A DNA stretch of 64,000 nucleotides from the NCBI GenBank assembly GCA_021783515.1, contig JAJXTV010000008.1, forward strand, positions 1 through 64,000. Direction: 5' to 3'. This DNA is from Nitrospirota bacterium. GTDB lineage: Bacteria; Nitrospirota; Thermodesulfovibrionia; Thermodesulfovibrionales; UBA6898. The position numbers and the translations under genes were made by a program. Shown here piece after piece: positions 41,880-52,283 of this stretch. The notes under the pieces were generated by a model that searched no databases, was not told the origin of the DNA, and saw nothing but the letters and a program-made list of their open reading frames with translations. Position 1 is the stretch's first letter. Each line of letters starts with the position of its first letter.

Positions 41880-43325
41880 ATGAAAACAAGGCTTTTCTCG
41901 GCGGTCGCGGTAGTATTTTTCCTCTCCGCGGCATCAGCGCAATCGGCGACGGTCAACCACTTCGAGTTGATCAAGGGCCCGTTCAAGACGGGCGAGGACG
42001 TCACGACGGCATGTCTGCAGTGCCACGAAAAGCAGGGCGAAGAAATCCTTCAGACCCCACACTGGAAATGGAAAGGGGTACCGAGAACGGTGAAGGGTCT
42101 CGAAAACAGCAAGGAGGAATACGGCAAGGCAAACCTTCTTAACAACTTCTGCACCGACATCGAGGGCGGCAGCAGGCCCTTCTGCACCAAGTGCCATATC
42201 GGCTACGGCTGGACGGACAACTCAGCCCCGCTGAACGATAAGACGAAGATAGACTGCCTCGTATGTCATGCAAAGGAGGGCAACTACAAGAAGGCCCTGG
42301 GAGGATATCCGGATCCGGTTCTTCTTGAGAAGGGAAAGATGGACCTCTTGCGTGCCGCAAAGAGCGTCAGCCTGCCTGACCGCAACAACTGCGGGGTCTG
42401 CCACTTCTTCGGCGGAGGCGGAGACGCGGTCAAACACGGCGACCTCGATTCGACGCTCATCAAGCCGACGAAGGACCACGACGTGCATATGGGAGGTCCC
42501 ACCGACATGACATGCCAGGCCTGCCATATCACGAAGGAGCACAGGATCGCCGGCGCCTCCACCTTTCTCGCCACGAACGACGGGAGGGTCGGCTGCGAAG
42601 ATTGCCACAGGGACCCTCACAGGGACTCGGCGGAACACAAGACCCTCGACAGGCACATGAAAACGGTGGCCTGCCAGACCTGCCACATCCCTCTTTTTGC
42701 CAAGGGCCAGGCGACGAAGATGAGCTGGGACTGGTCCCAGGTCGGCAAGGACATCGAACCGGAAGAGAAGTTCGGCAAAGAAACCTACGCGAAGCACAAG
42801 GGATCCTTCGTCTGGGACATGAACGTCGTGCCTACCTACGCCTGGTATGACGGAAAGACCGAGCGGTATCTCAAGGGACAGGTGATCAAGGACCCGGCCC
42901 AGACGGTATATCTTTCGAAGCCGACGGGGTCGATCAAGGACCCAAACTCCAAGATATACCCCTTCAAGGTGCATAGGGGCAAACAGCCGATGGACTCGAA
43001 GTACCACTATCTTTCGATCTTCCAGAACTACGGCGGCCTCTGGACCCACTACAACTGGCAAAAGGCGCTCGTCGACGGGGCAAAGGCCTCGGGGCTCCCT
43101 TACAGCGGCAAGTTCCAGTTCGTCGCGACAGGATTTTACGGGAGCATAAACCATGAGGTTGCCCCGAAGGCAAAGGCCCTCAAGTGCAGCGACTGCCATT
43201 TCGGCAGAGATACGAGGCTCAACTGGCAGGAACTCGGATATACCGGCGACCCGATGAGGGTCGGCGGGAGGTTCGAAACGAACGCCGCCGCGCCGGCGCA
43301 GGACTCACGCGCCGCGCAAAAGTAA
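41880..43325 (+). CDS. Octaheme c-type cytochrome, tetrathionate reductase family
   Basis: 481 residues. Signal peptide to about residue 22. Eight CxxCH motifs: CLQCH, CTKCH, CLVCH, CGVCH, CQACH, CEDCH, CQTCH, CSDCH. Spacing and flanking text (PHWKWKG, DCLVCHA, MTCQACHITKEHR) fit the OTR-like octaheme family, periplasmic enzymes that reduce tetrathionate, nitrite or hydroxylamine in vitro. Physiological substrate unknown. Followed by a small periplasmic protein and a DUF3373 barrel, apparently one electron-transfer or uptake unit. GAGGT precedes the ATG. Confidence 0.93.
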   Translation: MKTRLFSAVAVVFFLSAASAQSATVNHFELIKGPFKTGEDVTTACLQCHEKQGEEILQTPHWKWKGVPRTVKGLENSKEEYGKANLLNNFCTDIEGGSRPFCTKCHIGYGWTDNSAPLNDKTKIDCLVCHAKEGNYKKALGGYPDPVLLEKGKMDLLRAAKSVSLPDRNNCGVCHFFGGGGDAVKHGDLDSTLIKPTKDHDVHMGGPTDMTCQACHITKEHRIAGASTFLATNDGRVGCEDCHRDPHRDSAEHKTLDRHMKTVACQTCHIPLFAKGQATKMSWDWSQVGKDIEPEEKFGKETYAKHKGSFVWDMNVVPTYAWYDGKTERYLKGQVIKDPAQTVYLSKPTGSIKDPNSKIYPFKVHRGKQPMDSKYHYLSIFQNYGGLWTHYNWQKALVDGAKASGLPYSGKFQFVATGFYGSINHEVAPKAKALKCSDCHFGRDTRLNWQELGYTGDPMRVGGRFETNAAAPAQDSRAAQK

Positions 43326-43335
43326 TTATCAACCC

Positions 43336-43361
43336 GGAAGGGGAGTCATACATCCCCTTCC
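43336..43361 (+). other. Intercistronic stem-loop
   Basis: Perfect 9-pair stem (43336-43344 with 43353-43361, GGAAGGGGA arms) and 8-nt loop directly after the cytochrome stop. No T-tract follows, so it looks like an mRNA stabiliser or processing site rather than a terminator. Confidence 0.5.
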
Positions 43362-43381
43362 AAAAGAAGGAGGAATTCGGG

Positions 43382-43699
43382 ATGAGGATCGCAAAGGCAG
43401 TTTCGGTAATCCTGATCGCGATGCTCTGCGTATCGCTGATCGGGGGCGTCGTCCTTGCGGAGGACAAGATATCCGTCAAAGGCAAGATCAAGGATTATGA
43501 CATCGACAACAAGACCGTCGTCGTGACGCTGGATGACGGGAAGGAGATGACCTTTGTCATCGAAAACGACAATGCGCTGAAAAAACTCGACGACAGGCTC
43601 TTCAAGGGGGACGAAGTGAAGATCAGATACATCGTAGAGGACGGCAAGAACAAGGTTAAGCTCAACAGCGACTTCAAGGGCACTAAACCCGGCTGCTGA
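43382..43699 (+). CDS. Small periplasmic OB-like protein
   Basis: 105 residues from the ATG after AAGGAGGA. A signal peptide (about 1-23) is followed by a compact beta-rich domain: ISVKGKIKDYDIDNKTVVVTL, TFVIENDNALKKL and VKIRYIVEDGKNK look like an OB/DUF-type barrel. No heme motif. It follows the octaheme cytochrome by 56 nt and probably shares its transcript; an accessory or electron-carrier-chaperone role is speculation. Confidence 0.7.
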   Translation: MRIAKAVSVILIAMLCVSLIGGVVLAEDKISVKGKIKDYDIDNKTVVVTLDDGKEMTFVIENDNALKKLDDRLFKGDEVKIRYIVEDGKNKVKLNSDFKGTKPGC

Positions 43700-43814
43700 G
43701 CTGCAAACCACAGGCTTGCGTCGTAAGTTGCACCGGGGAAAAGAGAAGGCGAATGCAACGTTCGTCTTCCCTTTCGTGCAGCTATAAGATAATTATCTCA
43801 AAAGGAGGATTCGC

Positions 43815-45392
43815 ATGAAGGTTATTCTCTCGGTACTCGTCTTGCTCGCGCTTCTTCTCCCCCTCCCGGCTCGGGGGGCTGACCAGGGGGAGATCATGAA
43901 GAAAATAGACGAGCTGACGAAGGAGCTCGCAACCCTCAAACAGCAGATGCAGGAGATGCAAAAGAAAGGGACCGCGACCGATCAAAAGGTCGCGAAAGTG
44001 GAAAAGACGGCCGAGCGTGCGGCAAAGCCGAGCTGGCTCGAGATCGGAGGCGACTACCGCGGCAGATACGACTACCTGAAGGGCACGGTCCACGACTATT
44101 ATCAGTTTGTGCCGAACCCCGCGGCAATGGGACTGCCAGCAGGGCCGCCAACGGTGCTTCAGGTCCAGGGCCACGACGTAAAGAACGATGCACTCATGAC
44201 TAACCGTTTCGGTCTCAACCTGAAGGCCCGCGCAACCGAAGACATCACGGTGAAGGCAAGGCTGTTGATGTACAAGGTTTGGGGGCATGAGACCGAAGAG
44301 CCGGTCGCCGGCCCGTCAAGCGCATTCTTCGCGGATAAGTTCTTCGTCTTCGACGGCAATGTCGGCCATCTCCCGGAGGACAACATCCTCAGAGTGGACC
44401 AGGCCTTCGCCACATGGTCGAATATCGCAAATCAGCCGATCTGGTTCTCGGTCGGCAGAAGGCCGTCGACCAGCGGCGTACCCACGAATCTCAGGGAGAA
44501 CCTCGAGAGGAGCGGAAATGCCGGCGTGCCGGGACTCATGATCGACTATGCCTTCGACGGCGCGACGCTCGGGGTGGCGCCGGACATCGAGGCGCTCCCC
44601 GGCGCATACGCAAAGATCTGCTACGGCAAGGGCTTCGACAGCGGCTACAGGCCGAACAACGGCCTTGAGGACGTCGGCTTTCTCGGGATAAACGTCGCCC
44701 CCTACGATACCGACAATCTCCATGTCGAACTGCAGTGGGACAGGGCGTTCGGCCTCTTCGGCTATCCTGAGTACCGCAACGGCACGAACCTCGGCTTCGG
44801 ACCCAACGTCAACCTCGGGGACGTCGACCAGTACGGGATAACGGTGATGGGCAAGCTCTTCGACAACCTGAACCTCTTTGCAAGCGGCGCGCTGAGCGTT
44901 ACGCATCCCAACGACAATCTCGTAACGGTCGTCGCGCCGGGCGTTCCCGGAGGGCTGCTGCCGGTCGGCGGACTCATGTACGACGCCGGCGGCGAGAGGA
45001 AAAACCATACGGGCGGAGCCCTCTATCTCGGTGCGCGGTACGACTTCATCTCGACCGGAACGAAGATCGGCCTGGAGTACAACTACGGCTCGAAATACTG
45101 GCTCGCCTTCGACCCGACCTCGGACGACATGTGGACGAGCAAGCTCGGCGCCCACGGCAGCGTCTACGAGGCATACGTTATTCAGGAGATCAAGAACAAG
45201 CCGCTTTCGAAATACGGCAAGGCATATTTCCGGCTCGGCTATCAGTATTATGACTTCAAATATACCGGCAGCAACAACTGGGTCGGAGAACCGAAAAGCA
45301 TGTCTGACCTGAACAATCCGATGAACGCCCAGATGTTCCCGCCGCTCGACAAGGCGCACGACATCTACCTTACCTTCGACGTGACGTTCTGA
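43815..45392 (+). CDS. DUF3373 outer-membrane beta-barrel protein
   Basis: 525 residues. Signal peptide (about 1-21), a periplasmic coiled coil (about 27-65: MKKIDELTKELATLKQQM), then a barrel of alternating strands beginning WLEIGGDYRGRYDYL and ending with the aromatic terminal strand DIYLTFDVTF. Family DUF3373 proteins are porin-like and often sit beside multiheme cytochromes. AAAAGGAGG precedes the ATG, and a classic terminator follows (45409-45435). It may provide the outer-membrane route for the substrate of the octaheme cytochrome. Confidence 0.87.
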   Translation: MKVILSVLVLLALLLPLPARGADQGEIMKKIDELTKELATLKQQMQEMQKKGTATDQKVAKVEKTAERAAKPSWLEIGGDYRGRYDYLKGTVHDYYQFVPNPAAMGLPAGPPTVLQVQGHDVKNDALMTNRFGLNLKARATEDITVKARLLMYKVWGHETEEPVAGPSSAFFADKFFVFDGNVGHLPEDNILRVDQAFATWSNIANQPIWFSVGRRPSTSGVPTNLRENLERSGNAGVPGLMIDYAFDGATLGVAPDIEALPGAYAKICYGKGFDSGYRPNNGLEDVGFLGINVAPYDTDNLHVELQWDRAFGLFGYPEYRNGTNLGFGPNVNLGDVDQYGITVMGKLFDNLNLFASGALSVTHPNDNLVTVVAPGVPGGLLPVGGLMYDAGGERKNHTGGALYLGARYDFISTGTKIGLEYNYGSKYWLAFDPTSDDMWTSKLGAHGSVYEAYVIQEIKNKPLSKYGKAYFRLGYQYYDFKYTGSNNWVGEPKSMSDLNNPMNAQMFPPLDKAHDIYLTFDVTF

Positions 45393-45408
45393 AGTACCCT
45401 CCCCCATT

Positions 45409-45435
45409 GGAGGGGCGCAAGCCCCTCCTTTTTTT
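45409..45435 (+). terminator. Intrinsic terminator after the porin gene
   Basis: GGAGGGGC (45409-45416), loop GCAA, GCCCCTCC (45421-45428), then seven T. Strong, canonical. Confidence 0.92.
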
Positions 45436-45474
45436 GCCTGACTCTATCTCCCCCTCGCCTATGCGCGGAAAGGC

Positions 45475-47385
45475 CTATCCATTCTTTTCCCTCGCCTCTT
45501 GGATGATCTTCTCGATCTGGCCTTTTTCGAGGACCTCTTCCTTCAGGAGCGCCTCTGCAAGCGCGTCGAGCACAGGCCTGTTTCCGGCCAGGATCTTCTG
45601 CGCCTTCTCGTCTGCCTCGCTGATCAGCTTCTGGATTTCCTGGTCCATGATCCAGGCCATCTCTTCGCTATAGCGCTTCGGCATCGAGAGCTCGCGGCCG
45701 AGAAACGGGTGTTCCTCGCCCCGGCCGAGGTTCACCGGGCCGATCCTGTCGCTCATGCCCCACTGGGAGACCATCTTCTCTGCAAGCGACGTAGCCTCTT
45801 TCAGATCGCTCGCCGCGCCGCTGCTGACGTCGTTGAAGACCAGCTTCTCGGCGTTCCTTCCGCCCAAGGCCACGCAGAGCCTGTTGACGAGATAGGCCTT
45901 CGGATAATAATGCCTGTCCTCCTCGGGGAGGAGCTGGGTCACGCCCATCGCCATGCCGCGCGGGATGATGCTCACCTTATAGATAGGGTCGGTGCCCGGC
46001 AGCTCCCGGGCCACCAGGGTATGCCCCGCCTCGTGATAGGCGGTGATCTTCTTTTCGAGATCGCTGATAGTCTCTTCCCGCTTCGAACCCATCAGGATGA
46101 TGTCCTTCGCCTCCTCGAAATCGCTCATCTCCACCTTTTCCTTCTTCTTCCGCAGGGCGACCAGCGCCGCCTCGTTCGCCAGGTTTTCGAGGTCCGCGCC
46201 CGTCATCCCGGGGGTCCCCTTGCCGATTGTATCGAGGTCCACGTCGTCCGACAGGATCTTGGCCCTTACGTGGATCTGAAGTATCGCCTTCCGTTCCTTC
46301 CATCCGGGCCTGTCGACCACGATATGTCTGTCGAACCGGCCCGGCCTCAGAAGGGCGGGATCGAGCACGTCCGGCCGGTTGGTCGCCGCCATGACGATCA
46401 CCTCTTCATGCGGGTCGAAGCCGTCCATCTCGCTCAGGAGCTGATTGAGGGTCTGTTCCCTTTCGTCGTGTCCTCCCCCCAGCCCCGCGCCTCTGGTCCT
46501 TCCGACCGCGTCGATCTCGTCGATAAAGATTATGCTGGGATGCGTCGTTCTGGCCTTCTGGAACATGTCCCTCACCCGCGACGCACCGACCCCGACGAAC
46601 ATCTCTATGAACTCCGATGCGCTGATGCTGTAAAAAGGCACGCCCGCCTCGCCTGCGGTGGCCCGGGCAAGGAGCGTCTTGCCGGTCCCGGGAGGCCCGA
46701 TCAGGAGCACCCCCTTGGGGACCTTTGCCCCGATCTTTGCGTACCTCGAAGGGTCCTTCAGATACTCGATCGTCTCCCGGAGCTCCTGCTTCACGTTGTC
46801 CATGCCGGCCACGTCCTGAAACGTCACGCCCGGCTTTTTTGTGTCGAAAAGTTTCGCCTTGCTCTGTCCGAAGGTGAAAAGACCCCCCGCCCCGCCCTGG
46901 ATCTGGTGCTGGGCCCTCCTCATGATCCACATCCATACCCCGATGATCAACACCCAGGGCAGAACTCCGATCACGAACTGCCAGAAGAGCGATTTCCCCT
47001 CCTCGGGCTCGACGTTGATCACCACGTTCTTCTTTTCGAGCTCGGCGAGAAGGTCTTCTCCCTGAAACGACGGCAGATATGTCCGGAATTCGGTGACCGC
47101 CACCGGTTTCTTTTCGCCCGGATAGGTAATGTCGACCTTCCTGACGAACTCACCTGTCACCTCGAGCTTCTTTATCGAAACCGACTTGATGTTCCCGGCG
47201 CCGAGCTGCTCGATGAACTTGGTATAGTTTATGTCGTACCGCTGAGGCCCGGAAGGGGCGAAGTACTGGCTCCACAGGAACATAACGAGGAAGACGAGCA
47301 GCACTGCAGCCGACATTCTCCACTGGGGATTCCTGAATTTTCCGGAAATATTCTCTTTCATGCCAGGGTCTTTTGTTTCAGCCAT
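45475..47385 (-). CDS. ftsH: ATP-dependent zinc metalloprotease FtsH
   Basis: 636 residues. Two N-terminal helices (about 25-42 and 125-143) anchor the hexamer in the inner membrane. Walker A GPPGTGKT, Walker [12 protein letters not shown] and SRH segment RPGRFDRHI lie in the AAA+ domain. The M41 protease motif HEAGH ([12 protein letters not shown]) binds zinc. It degrades misfolded membrane proteins and regulators. The promoter's TACAAT (47397-47392) is 6 nt before the ATG, so the mRNA appears leaderless. Confidence 0.97.
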   Translation of the reverse strand: MAETKDPGMKENISGKFRNPQWRMSAAVLLVFLVMFLWSQYFAPSGPQRYDINYTKFIEQLGAGNIKSVSIKKLEVTGEFVRKVDITYPGEKKPVAVTEFRTYLPSFQGEDLLAELEKKNVVINVEPEEGKSLFWQFVIGVLPWVLIIGVWMWIMRRAQHQIQGGAGGLFTFGQSKAKLFDTKKPGVTFQDVAGMDNVKQELRETIEYLKDPSRYAKIGAKVPKGVLLIGPPGTGKTLLARATAGEAGVPFYSISASEFIEMFVGVGASRVRDMFQKARTTHPSIIFIDEIDAVGRTRGAGLGGGHDEREQTLNQLLSEMDGFDPHEEVIVMAATNRPDVLDPALLRPGRFDRHIVVDRPGWKERKAILQIHVRAKILSDDVDLDTIGKGTPGMTGADLENLANEAALVALRKKKEKVEMSDFEEAKDIILMGSKREETISDLEKKITAYHEAGHTLVARELPGTDPIYKVSIIPRGMAMGVTQLLPEEDRHYYPKAYLVNRLCVALGGRNAEKLVFNDVSSGAASDLKEATSLAEKMVSQWGMSDRIGPVNLGRGEEHPFLGRELSMPKRYSEEMAWIMDQEIQKLISEADEKAQKILAGNRPVLDALAEALLKEEVLEKGQIEKIIQEAREKNG

Positions 47386-47391
47386 GCAGTC

Positions 47392-47420
47392 ATTGTAACA
47401 TCTTATCCGGAAATCTAGAA
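47392..47420 (-). promoter_or_regulatory. Leaderless promoter of ftsH
   Basis: Minus strand TACAAT (47397-47392), 6 nt before the ATG; weak -35 TTCTAG (47420-47415) at 17 nt. No Shine-Dalgarno sequence. Confidence 0.55.
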
Positions 47421-47561
47421 GCGTCCTTTTTCTCCGTCTTATATCCCCGTTGCCTCAAACAGAAATCGATGCGAAATGATATCTATGCAACCCGCCCGGA
47501 AATGGATACAATGAAATTGAGGAAACGGAAAATACAATCCCTCAGGAGGAGAAAGGGACCT

Positions 47562-48005
47562 ATGGACAGAATAATTATCGCCGTTGATCTGGGTCGTTTC
47601 AGGGCCTATCGCGTCACACAGGAAATACTGGAAAGTCCGCATCTGAAAATGATTGAGAGCTACGACTCGATCGAGGGGCGGACGAAGCTGATCGACAAAG
47701 TCACCGACACGGCGGGGCGTTTCAGCAGGAAGGCGTCCGGGACGAAGGTCGCAGGATACCCGGAGCAGCACAATTTGGCACTCGAAGAGGACAAGAAGAT
47801 CATAAAAAAAATCGCCGATGATATCGAGGTCCTCCTTTCGAAAAACAACTCGACCGAATGGTATTTCGCCGCTCCGACGGAGATCAACGGCCGCATCATC
47901 GAAAGGCTTTCTTCCGAGGCAAAGGCTCGGCTGGCAAAGAACGTCCCGGCGAACATCACCAAGGCGAAGAAGGCGGACATCCTCTCGTATTTCGCGGCGG
48001 CATGA
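47562..48005 (+). CDS. Host-attachment-protein-family protein (baeRF-like)
   Basis: 147 residues from the ATG behind AGGAGGA. It belongs to the small family named from a protein required for attachment to host cells: RIIIAVDLGRFRAYRV opening, SIEGRTKLIDKVTDTAGRFS middle and KARLAKNVPANITKAKKADI ending. The fold resembles eRF1 domain-2-type ribosome proteins; actual function unknown. The stop overlaps the ald start (ATGA), so the two are coupled. Confidence 0.8.
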   Translation: MDRIIIAVDLGRFRAYRVTQEILESPHLKMIESYDSIEGRTKLIDKVTDTAGRFSRKASGTKVAGYPEQHNLALEEDKKIIKKIADDIEVLLSKNNSTEWYFAAPTEINGRIIERLSSEAKARLAKNVPANITKAKKADILSYFAAA

Positions 48006-49084
48006 TCATCGGCGTTCCGAAGGAGATAAAGAAGGAGGAGTACCGCGTCGGCATCGTGCCGTCGGGGGTGAAAGAGCTCAGGGCCGCGGGACATACCCTC
48101 CTGATAGAGAAAGATGCGGGCGCGGGCAGCGGCTTCAGCGATGAAGAGTACCTCGATGCCGACGCCGACGTCGTCGAACAGGGCGTCCTCTTCGAAAAAT
48201 CCGATCTCATCGTCAAGGTGAAGGAGCCGCTGCCCGAGGAGTACGGCCTGCTGAGGCAGGGGCAGACGGTCTTCACCTATCTTCATCTCGCCCCGAACAG
48301 GGAACTGACCCGTTTTCTCGTCGAACGAAACATCACGGCGCTCGGCTACGAAACGCTCGAAAAAGGCGGAGCGTTGCCGCTCCTTTCGCCGATGAGCGAA
48401 GTGGCCGGAAGGATGGCGCCTCTCATGGCGGTCTACTACCTGCAGATGATCCACGGCGGCACCGGCGTGCTCGCCACCGGCGTCGCCGGCGTCAGGCCGG
48501 CGAAGGCGCTCATCCTCGGCGCCGGGGTAGTCGGCAGCAACGCCGCGAGGGTCTGCATCGGTCTCGGCATGGACACGGTCGTCATCAGCAAGGGCACCGA
48601 CAAGCTTCAGCGTCTCGACGAGCTCTTCATGGGAAGGATCCATACCCTGCCGGTGACCGCGCATGACGTGGGGGAAGAGGTCAGGGACGCCGACATTGTG
48701 ATAGGCGGGGTGCTCGTGCCGGGAGGCAGGACGCCGGTGCTGATCCCCAGGGCGATGCTCGCCACGATGAAAAAAGGGGCGGTGATCGTCGACGTTGCCG
48801 TCGACCAGGGAGGCTGCGTGGAGACGTCGAGGCCGACCACCCACGACAATCCGGTCTACACCGTCGACGGCATCATCCACTACGCCGTCGCTAACATGCC
48901 CGGCGCATTTCCGCGGACCTCGACGATCGCTCTTACGAACGCAACGCTGCCGTATATAAAGATGATCGCGGACCTCGGGGTCGAAAGAGCGATCGCACAA
49001 GATCCCGCCCTCAGGAGCGCGCTGAACACCCACCAGGGCAAGATCGTCCACCCCGTAGTCGCTGCGGCTTATGCCGGTCAGTAA
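48002..49084 (+). CDS. ald: Alanine dehydrogenase
   Basis: 360 residues. NAD-dependent, interconverting L-alanine and pyruvate + ammonia. It opens MIIGVPKEIKKEEYRVGI, the family signature, with substrate Lys and Arg there; the Rossmann loop is LGAGVVGSNAA, and the catalytic VDVAVDQGGC and Asp/His regions are intact. ATGA overlap with the preceding gene. A perfect palindrome (49086-49103) follows the stop. Confidence 0.95.
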   Translation: MIIGVPKEIKKEEYRVGIVPSGVKELRAAGHTLLIEKDAGAGSGFSDEEYLDADADVVEQGVLFEKSDLIVKVKEPLPEEYGLLRQGQTVFTYLHLAPNRELTRFLVERNITALGYETLEKGGALPLLSPMSEVAGRMAPLMAVYYLQMIHGGTGVLATGVAGVRPAKALILGAGVVGSNAARVCIGLGMDTVVISKGTDKLQRLDELFMGRIHTLPVTAHDVGEEVRDADIVIGGVLVPGGRTPVLIPRAMLATMKKGAVIVDVAVDQGGCVETSRPTTHDNPVYTVDGIIHYAVANMPGAFPRTSTIALTNATLPYIKMIADLGVERAIAQDPALRSALNTHQGKIVHPVVAAAYAGQ

Positions 49085-49085
49085 G

Positions 49086-49103
49086 GGCGTATTGCAATAC
49101 GCC
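49086..49103. repeat. Perfect 18-bp palindrome after ald
   Basis: GGCGTATTGCAATACGCC, immediately after the ald stop. No T-tract; may act as a transcription pause or protein site. Confidence 0.6.
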
Positions 49104-49222
49104 GCTGGCCGATAGCCCCGTCACGCCAGACATTTTCTCTCCTTCCGGTGGCATACTATAAAGGGTAAGCGTCCATCGAGACGGATCGGAGGTGCCTCAT
49201 ATCCCGGGATGTCGTATTTAAG

Positions 49223-49909
49223 GTGAAAGGGCTGGCCAAACTCTACCGCATGGGAGAGGTCGAGGTCCACGCGCTCCGCGGCGTCGACCTGGACCTCTTC
49301 GCCGGGGAACTGGTCGTCCTCCTCGGCCCCTCCGGCAGCGGAAAGTCGACGCTCCTGAATATCCTCGGCGGACTCGACACCGCATCGGCCGGAGAGGTAG
49401 TATACCGGGAAAAAGACCTCACAAGGGCCGCCGAGCGCGAGTTGACGGAATACCGCAGGCATCATGTCGGGTTCGTCTTTCAGTTCTACAACCTCATCCC
49501 GAGCCTGACCGCGCAGGAGAATGTGGCGGTCGTCACCGATATCGCGAAAAGACCGATGAAACCCGAAGACGCGCTCAGTCTCGTGGGGCTGGGGGAAAGA
49601 CTCACTCACTTCCCCGCCCAGATGTCCGGCGGGGAGCAGCAGCGCGTAGCAATCGCGCGGGCGATCGCGAAAAACCCCGACGTCCTGCTCTGCGATGAGC
49701 CGACCGGCGCCCTCGATTCCACAACCGGCATAAAGGTGCTCGAAGCGCTCGAGAGAGCCAACCGCGAACTCGCCACGACTACGGTCATCATCACCCATAA
49801 CGCCGATATCGCCGGCATCGCCGACCGCGTCATCCACCTCAGCGACGGCAGGATATCCGAAGTCAGCGTCAACGACGTGAAGAAGCGTCCGGGGGACCTC
49901 CACTGGTGA
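49223..49909 (+). CDS. MacB/LolD-type ABC transporter ATPase
   Basis: 228 residues as listed from GTG at 49223. Walker [10 protein letters not shown], signature LSGGE-like [14 protein letters not shown] and Walker [12 protein letters not shown] are all intact. The family usually has six to nine more residues, and the upstream frame R-D-V-V-F-K continues to an ATA (49199) placed 6 nt after GGAGG, so a longer protein starting at a rare codon is possible. It is followed by a coupled permease and a fusion protein. Confidence 0.93.
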   Translation: MKGLAKLYRMGEVEVHALRGVDLDLFAGELVVLLGPSGSGKSTLLNILGGLDTASAGEVVYREKDLTRAAERELTEYRRHHVGFVFQFYNLIPSLTAQENVAVVTDIAKRPMKPEDALSLVGLGERLTHFPAQMSGGEQQRVAIARAIAKNPDVLLCDEPTGALDSTTGIKVLEALERANRELATTTVIITHNADIAGIADRVIHLSDGRISEVSVNDVKKRPGDLHW

Positions 49910-52278
49910 TTCCCCTCCCGATGCTCGACCGCAAGCTTCTGCGCGACCTCTGGAAAATGAAGGGGCAGGCGCTCGCAATCGTCCTCGTTATCGTAAGCGG
50001 CGTCGCAACTTACGTGATGCTGATCGGCACCATGGATTCGCTGAATATGACGAGAGACAGGTTTTATCGCGACCATCGCTTCGCCGATGTCTTCGCGCAG
50101 CTGAAGCGCGCGCCGGACTCCGTGAAGGCCCAAATCGCGGAAATACCGGGTATCGGGACGGCCGAGACCCGCGTGGCCGCCGACGTGAAACTCGACATCA
50201 AGGGTTTCCCTGAGCCTGTGACGGCGCGGATCGTCTCACTGCCGGACGTCGGTCAGCCCCTTCTCAACACGCCCTACATCAGAAAGGGAAGGATGCTCGA
50301 GCCGTACCGGTCCGACGAAGTGCTTGTGAGCGAGGCGTTTGCCGAAGCGCACCGCCTCTCGCCGGGCGACACCTTCGGCGCGGTCATCAACGGCAGGTGG
50401 AAGACGCTCGTCATCGTCGGCACCGCCCTTTCGCCGGAATTCGTTCTCCAGTCGAGACCCGGGGCGATCAGTCCGGACTACAAACGCTATGCGATACTCT
50501 GGATGGGGCGCGACGGCCTCGGGACCGCATACAACATGAAAGGCGCATTCAACGACGTGATCCTGACCCTCTCCCGCGGCGCAAGGGCGGAGGACGTCAT
50601 CCTGCGGCTCGACTCTCTCCTCGACCGGTACGGAGGTCTCGGAGCCTATGCCAGAAAGGAGCAGATATCCCACCGTTTTCTGAGCGAAGAGTTCAAGCAG
50701 CTCCAGAGAAGCGCAGACATCTTCCCTGCGATCTTCATCGCCGTCTCGGCCTTTTTGCTGAACGTCGTCGTCAGCAGGACCGTCGGCATCCAGCGCGACC
50801 AGATCGCGATTCTGAAGGCCTTCGGATACTCCAACCTCGGCGTCGGCGTCCATTATACGAAGATGGTGCTTGTCATTGTAGTCGCAGGCATCGCGGGCGG
50901 CCTCGCCGCGGGGACGCGCCTCGGAGAGGCCCTCGGCGGCGTCTATATGGCATTTTACCGCTTCCCCTATCTCGTCTTCGAGCTGAGGCCGGGGGTCGCC
51001 CTTACCGCCGCCGGCATCACGACCGCGGCGGCGCTGGCAGGCACGTTTTTCTCGGTCCACCGGGCCGCGACGCTCCCGCCCGCAGAGGCGATGCGTCCCG
51101 AGCCGCCCGCACTGTACCGCCGCTCTATTGTGGAGCGTCTCGGCATCGGCAGGCTCCTCGCGCAGCCGACCCGGATGATCCTGCGGAATATCGGCAAAAG
51201 GCCGGCCCGCTCCCTGCTGATGATCGCCGGGGTCGCGCTCTCCTGTGCTATCATGATAGCAGCGACTTTTTCGAAAGACGCCGTCGACTTTATGGTCGAC
51301 GTCCAGTTTACACGTTCTCAGAAGGAGGACCTCACGGTGACGTTTACCGATCCTACCTCGAAGAAAGCGGTCTACGAGTTGATGGGGCTTCGGGGTGTGA
51401 CCCATGCGGAGGTCTTCAGGTCCGTCCCCGCCCGCCTCAGGTTCGGCCACCGGAGCTACCGGACGTCGATCCAGGGGATAGAGCCCGGGGGCTCTCTCAA
51501 CACCCCTCTCGACAGCAGCCTGAGGCCGATCAGCCTCCCTGAAGACGGCATCGTACTCAACGACTATCTCGGCGCCATCCTCGGAATCAGGCCGGGAGAC
51601 ATGCTCACGGTCGAGGTGCTCGAAGGAAACCGGCCGGTCCGTCAGGTGCCGGTGGTCGGACTCGTCAAGCAGTATATCGGGCTGCAGGGGTATATGGACA
51701 TCCATGCCCTCAACCGGCTCATGAAGGAAGGCGGCGCAATCTCCGGCGCCTACCTCTCTGTGGACCCGCGCTACCGGGCCGAGGTGTATAAGACCCTCGT
51801 CGAAATGCCGAGGGTGGCCGGCGCGGTCGTGAGGAAGGAGGAGATCAGGAATTTTTATGATACCCAGGCGGAGGCGCTCCTCTTTTTCACCTTTATCGCC
51901 ACTATCCTCGGGGGCACGATCGCCTTCGGCGTCGTCTATAACAGCGCACGGATCGCACTTTCCGAGCGGAGCAGGGAACTGGCGAGCCTGCGGGTGCTCG
52001 GCTACACTCGCGCAGAGATCTCGTATATCTTCCTCGGGGAGCTGGGGCTGATAACGATCGCGTCGATCCCGTTGGGAATGCTGATGGGCCGCGAGATCGC
52101 TTCGTATATCGCCAGGGCGATCAGCTCGGAGCTCTTCCGGGTGCCGATGGTGATAGGCGGCGCGACTTACTCTCTCGCCGCCGCGGTGGTGGTCGTCTCG
52201 GCGTGCTTTTCCGGCCTCATCGTGCGCCACCGGCTTGACCACCTCGATCTCGTGGCGGTCCTGAAGGCGAGGGAATAG
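49906..52278 (+). CDS. FtsX-like ABC permease (two-unit MacB/DevC type)
   Basis: 790 residues with GTG start overlapping the ATPase stop. One N-terminal helix (about 15-40), a large periplasmic domain, two clusters of three helices (about 270-400 and 650-780), each an FtsX-type unit, and a second large periplasmic domain between. Features such as [23 protein letters not shown] in the first and [17 protein letters not shown] in the second are typical coupling segments. With the ATPase and HlyD-like protein it should form a tripartite efflux pump; cargo unknown. Confidence 0.92.
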   Translation: MIPLPMLDRKLLRDLWKMKGQALAIVLVIVSGVATYVMLIGTMDSLNMTRDRFYRDHRFADVFAQLKRAPDSVKAQIAEIPGIGTAETRVAADVKLDIKGFPEPVTARIVSLPDVGQPLLNTPYIRKGRMLEPYRSDEVLVSEAFAEAHRLSPGDTFGAVINGRWKTLVIVGTALSPEFVLQSRPGAISPDYKRYAILWMGRDGLGTAYNMKGAFNDVILTLSRGARAEDVILRLDSLLDRYGGLGAYARKEQISHRFLSEEFKQLQRSADIFPAIFIAVSAFLLNVVVSRTVGIQRDQIAILKAFGYSNLGVGVHYTKMVLVIVVAGIAGGLAAGTRLGEALGGVYMAFYRFPYLVFELRPGVALTAAGITTAAALAGTFFSVHRAATLPPAEAMRPEPPALYRRSIVERLGIGRLLAQPTRMILRNIGKRPARSLLMIAGVALSCAIMIAATFSKDAVDFMVDVQFTRSQKEDLTVTFTDPTSKKAVYELMGLRGVTHAEVFRSVPARLRFGHRSYRTSIQGIEPGGSLNTPLDSSLRPISLPEDGIVLNDYLGAILGIRPGDMLTVEVLEGNRPVRQVPVVGLVKQYIGLQGYMDIHALNRLMKEGGAISGAYLSVDPRYRAEVYKTLVEMPRVAGAVVRKEEIRNFYDTQAEALLFFTFIATILGGTIAFGVVYNSARIALSERSRELASLRVLGYTRAEISYIFLGELGLITIASIPLGMLMGREIASYIARAISSELFRVPMVIGGATYSLAAAVVVVSACFSGLIVRHRLDHLDLVAVLKARE

Positions 52279-52283
52279 ACGGC

